NCBI GenBank assembly: GCA_009469685.1 | Contig: SSTA01000163.1 | Coordinates: 1-14,528 of the forward strand | Reading direction: 5' to 3' | Length of the DNA: 14,528 nt | Source of the DNA: Azonexaceae bacterium | GTDB lineage: Bacteria > Pseudomonadota > Gammaproteobacteria > Burkholderiales > Rhodocyclaceae | Program-made: the position numbers and the translations under genes | The notes under the pieces: generated by a model | What the model was told of the DNA's origin: nothing | The model's input: only the letters and a program-made list of their open reading frames with translations | Database searches by the model: none | In this document: positions 7,675-14,528 of the stretch, in pieces | How the letters are laid out: each line of letters starts with the position of its first letter | Numbering within the stretch: position 1 is the first letter of the stretch

Positions 7675-8213
7675 ACACAGTCCGCATCGTCGGCGGGAAT
7701 TGGCGGCGTCGCGTCCTACGCTTTCCCGACAGTACGGGGCTGCGCCCCAGCCCGGATCGCGTGCGGGAAACGCTCTTCAACTGGCTAGGGCAAAGCCTGG
7801 AGGGCTGGGTCTGCCTCGATCTGTTTGCGGGCAGCGGTGCGCTGGGGTTCGAAGCGGCCTCGCGGGGAGCCGACCGGGTGGTCATGGTGGAAAAAGCTCC
7901 CCGCGTCTTTGCCGCCCTGAAAGATAACGCGCAACTCCTGGAGGCCGGTCACAAGGTGGAGTTGCTGCGCGGGGATGCGCTACAATACGCGGCCTCGACG
8001 TCGTCCCGATTCGACCTGATCTTCCTCGACCCGCCGTATCACTGCGGCTGGATCGACAAGTTGGCGCCCTTTTTGGGCCGACTAGCCGGAGAGAACGCGG
8101 CTCTCTACGTCGAAACCGAATACCCCATCGACTCGCTGGGATCCTGGACGACGACGCGCCGGGGCCGGGCGGGGGAAGTCCATTACCACCTGCTGCAGCG
8201 GCACCCGGCCTGA
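7671..8213 (+). CDS. rsmD: 16S rRNA (guanine(966)-N(2))-methyltransferase RsmD
   Basis: RsmD methylates G966 of 16S rRNA using S-adenosylmethionine during small-subunit assembly. The protein has 180 residues, close to the usual length. Visible are the N-terminal VRIVGGNWRRR, then RPSPDRVRETLFNWL, the SAM-binding loop DLFAGSGALGFEA at 50-62, the acidic end of the next strand (MVEK), and the catalytic DPPY motif at 120-123. The start is TTG, the only initiation codon that keeps the conserved RIVGG opening. It overlaps the preceding stop as TTGA. The stop directly abuts the coaD ATG, so translation is probably coupled on both sides. rsmD-coaD is a common pair in proteobacteria. Confidence 0.95.
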   Translation: MNTVRIVGGNWRRRVLRFPDSTGLRPSPDRVRETLFNWLGQSLEGWVCLDLFAGSGALGFEAASRGADRVVMVEKAPRVFAALKDNAQLLEAGHKVELLRGDALQYAASTSSRFDLIFLDPPYHCGWIDKLAPFLGRLAGENAALYVETEYPIDSLGSWTTTRRGRAGEVHYHLLQRHPA

Positions 8214-8979
<766 letters not shown>

Positions 8980-9011
8980 ATTCCGGTCGGTCTTTCAGTC
9001 TCATCCCCGCG

Positions 9012-9038
9012 AAAAACCCGCGCCTTGCGCGGGTTTTT
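9012..9038. terminator. Bidirectional Rho-independent terminator
   Basis: CCCGCGC (9017-9023) pairs with GCGCGGG (9027-9033) around a CTT loop. Five A precede the stem (9012-9016) and five T follow it (9034-9038), so each strand reads as stem plus T-tract. It sits 32 bases after the ferredoxin stop and 20 bases beyond the stop of the converging dynamin-like gene, so it should end both operons. Confidence 0.9.
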
Positions 9039-9058
9039 ATTGAGCCGCAATCTCGACG

Positions 9059-11005
9059 TCAGGCCGCACGGCGAACCGCCTGAGCGGGGGACAACAGCCG
9101 GCGCAAGCGGCCTGCGACATCTTCCAGCCCTTGAATTTGCTGCAGCAGGGAAGCTTCGACGCTGTCGAGCTCGGCTATGCGGTCTTCCAGGGTGTCGGTG
9201 GCCAGGTGGATGCGCTTGATGCTTTCGAGCCGCCGCTTCAGTTGAATTTGATGCTCCCGCACCTGGGTTTCCATGGGAGCCATGATGGCCTTGAGCCACA
9301 GTTCGGCATCCCGGTTGGCGTGCTCGAAGGCTCGCCGCACCAACACCGCGACCTCGTCGAAGAATTTCTGGATGATATTGCGCTTTTCATGGGTCAGGAG
9401 ATTGACCATGGTCGCCAGATGGGTTCTGCACCACTGATCCAGGCGGTCGATTTCCTTGATGTAGCGCAGGAGGGAGAAGGGGGTCGGGGAACCGAGTTTG
9501 AGCCCGTGCTCGACGGAAAACTTCTTGTAGATGGCGTCCATCATGGTGAGGATTTCCTCCACCTCGCCACTCGATTTTTGGAGCGCCCCGCGGGACTCGG
9601 CGAAGAAATGCGCCATGGAGTCGGTGAGCGTCTTGGAGAAATTGGCACCGTCCATCGATTCACGGGTGCTGCGGGTCAGCTGCTTGAGGGTATCGATGCC
9701 CAAGTGGCCGAAGAGACGGTTGGTGAGGGTCGAAAAGACGCTGCGCACCGCGTAGTAACGTTGCAGACCCGCCTCGAATTCGTCCTTCTCGGCCCGCACC
9801 TTGCCCATCATGTACTCGACGACGCCCTTGTTTTTTCCGCGCAGTTCGGTGAGTTCGGTGAGCTGCTCGCGCAGTCCCGCAAGGCGCGATTCGAGGAGCC
9901 CGCGTACCCGGCGGCTGACTTCGCCGAATTCGGTCTCGGTGTTGTCGCGCACGATATCCTGTTTGGCCGGAATGAGCTCTTCCGAGAGGGCCGATTCCAG
10001 GAGCGGCAAGCGGCTGCGGGCGAGCAATTCGGCATCGCCGCTGATCTTGGCGACCAGACCCTTCTGGGCCGATACAGGAAAGACCTGGCGGACCGGCAGA
10101 CTGAGGATACTGGCACAGGAATCGGACTGTTTCCTGATTTCGGCTTCGATTTCCTCGGGCGTCTTCAACTCGTCCCACAGACCGTCGATCTTGTTGAGAA
10201 CCACCATGCGGCCGCGGCGGGCCGCACCGCCCTCACCGATATGCTCCTTCCAGATGGTCAGGTCGGACTGGGTCACTCCGGTATCCGCAGCGAGGATGAA
10301 CAGGACGGCGTGAGCATTGGGCAGCAGGGAAAGCGTCAATTCGGGTTCGGCCCCGATGGCGTTGAGCCCCGGCGTGTCCAGTATGACGAGCCCTTCTTTG
10401 AGGAGCGGGTGAGGAAAATTGATCACCGCGTGCCGCCAGCGCGGAATCTCGACGCGACCGTCGTCGCCGACCCGATAGGCATCGGAGTCGCTATCCCCCA
10501 CCTGGAAGCCCAACTGCCGCGCGACGTCTGGAGCGACGCGATTCGTCTCGCTCACGTGCCGCAGGGCTTCCTGCATGGATTCCGGCGAGGCGACGTCGAG
10601 GGCGACGAAACGCCACTCTTCGGGAAACTTCTTGTACTCCCCCACGCTCGCGCTCGCCCCCCGCGTCTCGATCGGCAGAAGTTCTATCCGGGGGGGGCGC
10701 GAGGCATCGTAAAGCAGCTCGGTCGGACACATGGTGGTGCGCCCGGCCGAAGAGGGCAACATGCGGTTGCCATATTCGGCGAAGAAGATGGCGTTGATGA
10801 GTTCCGACTTGCCGCGGGAAAACTCAGCGACAAATGCGACGTTCAAGCGGTCTTCGCGGAGGCGCTCAAGGAGTTGCGACAAGCGCAGGTCGCTCTGGGC
10901 ATCGGACAACTCGTTCTCGGACAACCACTCCTGAAGCTCGCCGACGCAGGCGGAAAGCTGCGAGCGCCATTCGCTATAGGCAGCAAATTGGTGACCGAGG
11001 GACAT
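9059..11005 (-). CDS. Dynamin-like GTPase (bacterial dynamin family)
   Basis: This is a 648-residue large GTPase of the bacterial dynamin-like group, whose studied members bind and remodel membranes. The GTPase motifs are G1 at 60-67, reading AEFSRGKS, where the first P-loop glycine (usually GEFSRGKS) is alanine; a G2 threonine at 90 or 91; G3 DTPG at 210-213; and G4 NKID at 271-274. About 330 residues of mostly helical, charged sequence follow, with coiled-coil-like stretches (for example ESRLAGLREQLTELTELRG, and heptad-like sequence near the C-terminus). I see no 20-residue hydrophobic segment, so any membrane contact would be peripheral. The ATG has a GGAG site 6 bases upstream. It lies 129 bases downstream of mutM on the same strand and seems to have its own promoter. 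The cellular role is unknown. Confidence 0.88.
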   Translation of the reverse strand: MSLGHQFAAYSEWRSQLSACVGELQEWLSENELSDAQSDLRLSQLLERLREDRLNVAFVAEFSRGKSELINAIFFAEYGNRMLPSSAGRTTMCPTELLYDASRPPRIELLPIETRGASASVGEYKKFPEEWRFVALDVASPESMQEALRHVSETNRVAPDVARQLGFQVGDSDSDAYRVGDDGRVEIPRWRHAVINFPHPLLKEGLVILDTPGLNAIGAEPELTLSLLPNAHAVLFILAADTGVTQSDLTIWKEHIGEGGAARRGRMVVLNKIDGLWDELKTPEEIEAEIRKQSDSCASILSLPVRQVFPVSAQKGLVAKISGDAELLARSRLPLLESALSEELIPAKQDIVRDNTETEFGEVSRRVRGLLESRLAGLREQLTELTELRGKNKGVVEYMMGKVRAEKDEFEAGLQRYYAVRSVFSTLTNRLFGHLGIDTLKQLTRSTRESMDGANFSKTLTDSMAHFFAESRGALQKSSGEVEEILTMMDAIYKKFSVEHGLKLGSPTPFSLLRYIKEIDRLDQWCRTHLATMVNLLTHEKRNIIQKFFDEVAVLVRRAFEHANRDAELWLKAIMAPMETQVREHQIQLKRRLESIKRIHLATDTLEDRIAELDSVEASLLQQIQGLEDVAGRLRRLLSPAQAVRRAA

Positions 11006-11038
11006 GGTGCACTCCGAAAGGGCAGAAACGAGACAATC

Positions 11039-11066
11039 AATCTAGCACAATTCGACGGGCAATCAA
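11039..11066 (-). promoter_or_regulatory. Candidate sigma70 promoter for the dynamin-like gene
   Basis: On the minus strand, TTGATT (11061-11066) and TAGATT (11039-11044) are 16 bases apart, and TGC directly precedes the latter, giving an extended -10. Transcription would start near 11031, leaving a leader of about 25 bases to the ATG at 11005. The palindrome CAACATGTTG (11064-11073) overlaps the -35 and could be an operator. Found by eye. Confidence 0.45.
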
Positions 11067-11083
11067 CATGTTGTATGCATCAC

Positions 11084-11104
11084 GATCGGCTGCCGACGCC
11101 GATC
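11084..11104. repeat. 7-bp inverted repeat downstream of mutM
   Basis: GATCGGC (11084-11090) and GCCGATC (11098-11104) are perfect inverted copies around TGCCGAC. The repeat lies 30 bases beyond the mutM stop, in the mutM transcription direction, without a T-tract. It may be a weak terminator, a message-stabilising hairpin, or an upstream site for the dynamin-like gene promoter. Confidence 0.3.
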
Positions 11105-11134
11105 CGTGGCGCCCGCGGCGTTCACGGCAGCCCT

Positions 11135-11962
11135 CTAGCGTTGGCAGTGGGGGCAATAGAAGGTCGAGCGCCCGCCTTGGCGGGCCAGGCGGACGATGCT
11201 GCCGCACCGGCGGCAGGGCTCGCCGGCGCGTCCATAGACGGCGCAAGTCAGTTGGAACCAGCCGCTTCCGCCGTCGTGATGGACATAGTCGCGGATGCTG
11301 CTCCCCCCTGCCGCAATGGCATCGCCGAGCGTCTCGCGCACAGCGGCGGCCAATCGCTCGCAGGACTTGATCCCCAGGCGACCCGCCGGCCGCAAAGGAG
11401 AAATACCTGCCCGGTAGAGACTTTCGGCGGCGTAGATGTTCCCCACGCCGACCAGGATTCGCGCGTCCATGAGCAGGTTCTTGATCGGTCCCCGCCGACC
11501 GCGGCTGATGCGATGCAGCCAGGCGCCGGAAAATGCGGGGCCGAGGGGCTCGATCCCGAGGACCGCCAACAGCGGATGCAGCTCAGGCGCTTCGCCAGGC
11601 TGCCAGTCTATGACGCCAAAGCGGCGGGGATCGTGATACCGCAAGACCATGCCAGCGAAGACAATATCGACGTGGTCGTGACGCCCCGGCGGTTCCGGAT
11701 TTTTCGTCAGTCTGAGGGAGCCCGACATGCCCAGGTGGACGATCAGCCAGCCGCGCTCGTTCCCCCGCCGACAATCGAAGAGCAGGTACTTTCCGCGACG
11801 CTCAATACCGGCGACCACACAGTTTTCAAGCCGTTGCGGCAGATCTGGCGGAATGGGCTCCCGCAGTCTGGGAAAGCGCACCGCGACGCCCAGAATGGGG
11901 TGACCGAGGACTCCTGGGAGGAGCCCCCGACGGCAGACTTCGACCTCGGGCAATTCCGGCAT
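11135..11962 (-). CDS. mutM: Formamidopyrimidine-DNA glycosylase MutM (Fpg)
   Basis: MutM is a base-excision repair enzyme that removes 8-oxoguanine and formamidopyrimidines and cleaves the abasic site by beta,delta-elimination. The chosen ATG gives MPELPEVE, so Pro2 is the catalytic nucleophile and Glu3 the general acid after Met removal. A GAGGG site lies 5 bases upstream. A longer frame to 11992 would put 10 residues before this invariant start and is rejected. Length is 275 residues, as expected. Also visible are the strand lysine in RRGKYLLF, the helix-two-turn-helix (VGNIYAAESLYRAGISPLR), and the C-terminal zinc finger CRRC-x16-CPHC. It diverges from the TPR gene across 103 bases, and the dynamin-like gene follows downstream. 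Confidence 0.97.
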   Translation of the reverse strand: MPELPEVEVCRRGLLPGVLGHPILGVAVRFPRLREPIPPDLPQRLENCVVAGIERRGKYLLFDCRRGNERGWLIVHLGMSGSLRLTKNPEPPGRHDHVDIVFAGMVLRYHDPRRFGVIDWQPGEAPELHPLLAVLGIEPLGPAFSGAWLHRISRGRRGPIKNLLMDARILVGVGNIYAAESLYRAGISPLRPAGRLGIKSCERLAAAVRETLGDAIAAGGSSIRDYVHHDGGSGWFQLTCAVYGRAGEPCRRCGSIVRLARQGGRSTFYCPHCQR

Positions 11963-12065
11963 CTTGTCCCTCTTTCCATTCCCCAATAACATCGCGACTC
12001 AAGGCCATTCTATGCCGCTCAATGCTAGCTTGCGCCGCAACCGCCCTGCCCGAAAGACTTTCCCC
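11963..12065. promoter_or_regulatory. Divergent mutM / TPR-protein intergenic region
   Basis: These 103 bases lie between two divergent starts. On the minus strand TAGAAT (12007-12012) is a good -10 match about 45 bases before the mutM ATG, but no -35 stands out at 16-18 bases. I found no convincing plus-strand promoter. An upstream in-frame ATG at 12012 is an alternative start for the TPR gene and would shorten the region. Confidence 0.3.
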
Positions 12066-13793
12066 ATGCTTCGCACCCTCGCCGTTGTCCTTGCCCTGGC
12101 CTTCGCCACGACCGCCCCTGCCGCCGGCGATCCGGGAAAGTCCGCCCCTCGCCGTACTCCCGCCCCCGCCCCGGCGCCAGTGGCGGGAGGCCCGGACAAC
12201 GACGCCGATCTCTATGGCCGCACGGTCTTCCAGGTCCTGCTGGCCGAAATCGCCCTCCAGCGCGGACAGATCGACATGGGGGTCGGGGCCTACGCCGACT
12301 TGGCTCGCCGCACCCGGGACGCCAAGGTCGTCGCCCGCGCCACCGAAGTTGCCCTGATTGCCCGCCAGGCCGAGTTGGCGCTCGACCTGGGCAAGCTGTG
12401 GTTGCAGATCGAGCCGGATTCCCAGCGCGCAAGACAGGCGATCTCGACCTCCCTGGTCATGCTGAACAGGATCGAAGAGCTGGCGCCGGAAATTTCCGCC
12501 CTGCTGGAACAGGACAAAGCCAATCTGGGCGACAATCTTCTGCGTCTGAATCGCCTTCTTGGCCGGCACGGCGACAAGCAGGCCGTGCAAAGGCTGGTGG
12601 ATGCCGTCGCCCAACCCTACGCAGGAATCGCCGAGGCCCACCTTGCCATGGCCACGGCCGCCGGCAACGCGGGTGACCTGAACCGCGCCCTCGCCGAAGC
12701 CACCCGAGCTCAGGAGTTGCGCCCCGACTGGGAGATGGCTGCCCTTCTGCGCGCCCAGTTCGTCTCGCGCCAATCGACGGCCGAAGCCACGCAGGTGCTG
12801 TCCGAATTCCTGCGGGTCAATCCGGGTGCCAAGGACGCGCGCCTCGCCCTCGCCCGCATCCTGATCGCGGAAAAACGCTACGACGAATCGCGCACCCACT
12901 TCGATCGCCTACTCAAGGATTTCCCCGACAATCCGGAAATCATCTATCCCGTGGCCATGCTGGCGCTACAGGCCAATGACCCGGTCACCGGCAAGGCGCA
13001 ACTCGAAAAACTCCTGACCGGCGATTTCAAGGACAAGGCGACCGTACACTTCTTTCTCGGCCAGATCGAGGAAGAAGCCAAGAATCTCGATTCCGCCCTC
13101 GCCCACTATCAGCAGGTCAGCGCCGGCGAACAGTACGTTCCCGCCCGGGCGCGGGCAGCCCAGATTCTGGCCGGGAAGGGACGCCTGGACGAAGCGCGCC
13201 AACTGGTCCGCGATACGGTCGGCCGCACGCCGGCGGAGAAAATCCAGCTCGTCCTCGCCGAGGCGCATTTGCTGCGGGAATCCAAACGGATCGACGACGC
13301 CTTCGCCCTGCTCAATGCCACACTGCACGCCAACCCTGACGACCTCGACCTGCTCTACGACTCGGCGCTGATCGCCGAACGGCTGGGCAAGTTCGACATC
13401 CTCGAGGCCCGCTTGCGGCGCCTGCTCGAAATCAAGCCCGATCATGCCCACGGCCTCAATGCCCTGGGCTACTCCTTCGCCGATCGCAATATCCGGCTGG
13501 CGGAGGCCTACGAGCTTATCGCCAAGGCCTCGGCCCTCGCCCCCAACGATCCCTTCATCATGGACAGCCTGGGTTGGGTGCTCTTTCGGCAAGGCAAGAT
13601 CGATGACGCGCTGAAGACGCTGGAGCGCGCTTATGGTCTCAAGTCGGATCCGGAAATCGCCGCCCATCTGGGTGAAGTGCTGTGGAACGTAAACCGCAAG
13701 GAAGACGCGCGCCGGATTTTGGTGGAAGCAGCCCGCAAGAATCCTGAGAACGAGGTTCTCGGTCAGGCCGTCAAGAAATTCGCCCAGCCTTGA
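12066..13793 (+). CDS. Secreted tetratricopeptide repeat protein
   Basis: This is a 575-residue protein with an N-terminal signal peptide ([21 protein letters not shown]), a Pro/Ala-rich linker, and then almost entirely helical TPR-like repeats. The clearest repeats are near residues 459-540: [45 protein letters not shown] and [24 protein letters not shown] arrays are protein-binding scaffolds, and the signal peptide places this one in the periplasm or on the outer membrane. ATG at 12066 is preferred because the signal peptide begins there; an in-frame ATG at 12012 would add 18 basic residues before it. A TPR protein at this place before lolB-ispE is known in other proteobacteria, for example Pseudomonas, from memory. 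Its stop overlaps the lolB start by TTGA. Partner and exact role unknown. Confidence 0.88.
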   Translation: MLRTLAVVLALAFATTAPAAGDPGKSAPRRTPAPAPAPVAGGPDNDADLYGRTVFQVLLAEIALQRGQIDMGVGAYADLARRTRDAKVVARATEVALIARQAELALDLGKLWLQIEPDSQRARQAISTSLVMLNRIEELAPEISALLEQDKANLGDNLLRLNRLLGRHGDKQAVQRLVDAVAQPYAGIAEAHLAMATAAGNAGDLNRALAEATRAQELRPDWEMAALLRAQFVSRQSTAEATQVLSEFLRVNPGAKDARLALARILIAEKRYDESRTHFDRLLKDFPDNPEIIYPVAMLALQANDPVTGKAQLEKLLTGDFKDKATVHFFLGQIEEEAKNLDSALAHYQQVSAGEQYVPARARAAQILAGKGRLDEARQLVRDTVGRTPAEKIQLVLAEAHLLRESKRIDDAFALLNATLHANPDDLDLLYDSALIAERLGKFDILEARLRRLLEIKPDHAHGLNALGYSFADRNIRLAEAYELIAKASALAPNDPFIMDSLGWVLFRQGKIDDALKTLERAYGLKSDPEIAAHLGEVLWNVNRKEDARRILVEAARKNPENEVLGQAVKKFAQP

Positions 13794-14344
13794 GAGCCGC
13801 CTTAGCTGCCTTGCTGGTTGCGGGCTGCGCTTCCCTGCCTCCACCCGAAGCCGATCGCGAGCGGGTCGGAGATTTCGCGGTGGAAGCCCGCTTCGCCCTG
13901 CGCACCCTACGCCCCGGCGAGACGGTCCAACAGGCGAGCGGGCACCTGTCCTGGTCCCACGACCGGGAAGCCGACCGCATTCTGCTTGCCTCGCCCTTTG
14001 GCCAGGGGCTTGCGGAAATCGTCATCGACAGCACCGGTGCGCGCCTCAGAACCAGCGACGGCTCCCTCAGGCAAGCGGCCGACGCCGACGCTCTTCTGGC
14101 CGAAGCCACAGGCTACCGCCTACCCTTGGGGGAACTGCCCGCCTGGCTTCTGGGCCGCGGCGGGCCGACAAGCCAGATCGACCGGGATTTCGCCGGTCGC
14201 CCGCGTCTGATCAAGGAAAACGCCTGGCAGATCGAATACGGTTACGACGACGACCGCCCCACATCCCTGCCCACCCGACTCACCGTCACTCGCGACAGCG
14301 AACTCGACCTGCGGCTGCGCATCGAGGAGTGGAGAATCCCTTGA
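13790..14344 (+). CDS. lolB: Outer-membrane lipoprotein insertion protein LolB
   Basis: LolB is the outer-membrane lipoprotein that takes lipoproteins from periplasmic LolA and inserts them in the inner leaflet of the outer membrane. From a TTG start the protein has 184 residues, normal for LolB. It begins with a very short lipoprotein signal, [13 protein letters not shown], with lipobox LVAGC and acylated Cys13. The rest fits the LolB fold: [10 protein letters not shown], then [27 protein letters not shown], a [16 protein letters not shown] segment, and a C-terminal strand pattern. No ATG or GTG could give a signal peptide; the next in-frame TTG leaves too few residues before the Cys. The start overlaps the TPR gene stop (TTGA) and the stop overlaps the ispE start (TTGA). 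Confidence 0.92.
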   Translation: MRAALAALLVAGCASLPPPEADRERVGDFAVEARFALRTLRPGETVQQASGHLSWSHDREADRILLASPFGQGLAEIVIDSTGARLRTSDGSLRQAADADALLAEATGYRLPLGELPAWLLGRGGPTSQIDRDFAGRPRLIKENAWQIEYGYDDDRPTSLPTRLTVTRDSELDLRLRIEEWRIP

Positions 14345-14528
14345 CCGATCCAGCCCCCAGCCCCTGGGAGAACACCTGGCCGGCCCCGGCCAAGCTCAAC
14401 CTCTTTCTTCACGTGGTCGGCCGCCGCCCGGATGGCTACCATCTCTTGCAAACCGTCTTCCGGTTCATCGACCGGGGCGATCGCCTCTGGTTTTCGCCGC
14501 GTTCCGACGGTCGCATCGTGCTCGAAAC
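14341..14528 (+). CDS. ispE: 4-diphosphocytidyl-2-C-methyl-D-erythritol kinase IspE, 5' part
   Basis: IspE is the GHMP kinase that phosphorylates CDP-methylerythritol in the non-mevalonate (MEP) route to isoprenoid precursors. The gene runs off the right edge; 62 complete codons are visible of a usual 280-300. The N-terminal family motif is clear: [20 protein letters not shown] followed by HLLQTVF, with the substrate-binding Lys-Leu-Asn and Asp-Gly-Tyr-His. The ATP-binding glycine loop lies beyond the window. The start is TTG at 14341, in a TTGA overlap with lolB; no other start precedes the conserved motif. lolB-ispE is a well-known neighbour pair. Confidence 0.94.
   Translation, partial: MTDPAPSPWENTWPAPAKLNLFLHVVGRRPDGYHLLQTVFRFIDRGDRLWFSPRSDGRIVLE

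Noticed and set aside
9131..11989. Very long plus-strand open frame (952 codons) antisense to the dynamin-like gene and mutM
   Set aside because: It crosses two well-supported genes and their intergenic gap and shows no recognisable domain. Long antisense frames are expected in GC-rich DNA with strong third-position bias.
11963..11992. Ten-residue N-terminal extension of MutM
   Set aside because: MutM needs Pro2 at the mature N-terminus as nucleophile; the ATG at 11962 gives MPELPE with a good ribosome-binding site.

Overview
The window is dense, GC-rich bacterial chromosome with 14 protein genes, no rRNA or tRNA gene that I can see, no insertion sequence and no CRISPR array. Gene content and order (ftsY-ftsE-ftsX; M16 peptidase pair-rsmD-coaD-ferredoxin; mutM; TPR protein-lolB-ispE), together with a PQQ-biosynthesis gene, suggest a betaproteobacterium, possibly of the Rhodocyclales. 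That placement comes from remembered synteny and protein style, not from a search.

Layout. (1) 2-724, plus: the 3' part of pqqE, the radical-SAM enzyme of PQQ synthesis. (2) 779-4908, minus: a tightly overlapping ftsY-ftsE-ftsX operon whose last gene is a TTG-started, Tat-lipoprotein-type FAD oxidoreductase that converges on pqqE. (3) 5008-8979, plus: two M16B peptidase subunits, rsmD, coaD and an Allochromatium-type 2[4Fe-4S] ferredoxin, separated by overlaps or gaps of at most 16 bases and closed by a strong bidirectional Rho-independent terminator at 9012-9038. (4) 9059-11962, minus: mutM followed by a dynamin-like GTPase that appears to have its own promoter. (5) 12066 to the right edge, plus: a secreted TPR protein, lolB and the start of ispE, joined by two TTGA overlaps.

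How the genes fit together: most are core functions. FtsY targets membrane-protein synthesis, FtsEX controls septal peptidoglycan hydrolysis, RsmD methylates 16S rRNA, CoaD makes coenzyme A, MutM repairs oxidised purines, LolB inserts lipoproteins in the outer membrane, and IspE makes isoprenoid precursors. The accessory-looking parts are the exported flavoprotein coupled to ftsX, the dynamin-like GTPase, the M16 pair and the PQQ gene.

I see no clear novel multi-gene system. The points most worth checking are the ftsX-coupled flavoprotein, the complementary loss of motifs in the two M16 subunits, the altered P-loop of the dynamin-like protein, and the unusual run of TTG starts placed exactly on upstream TGA stops.
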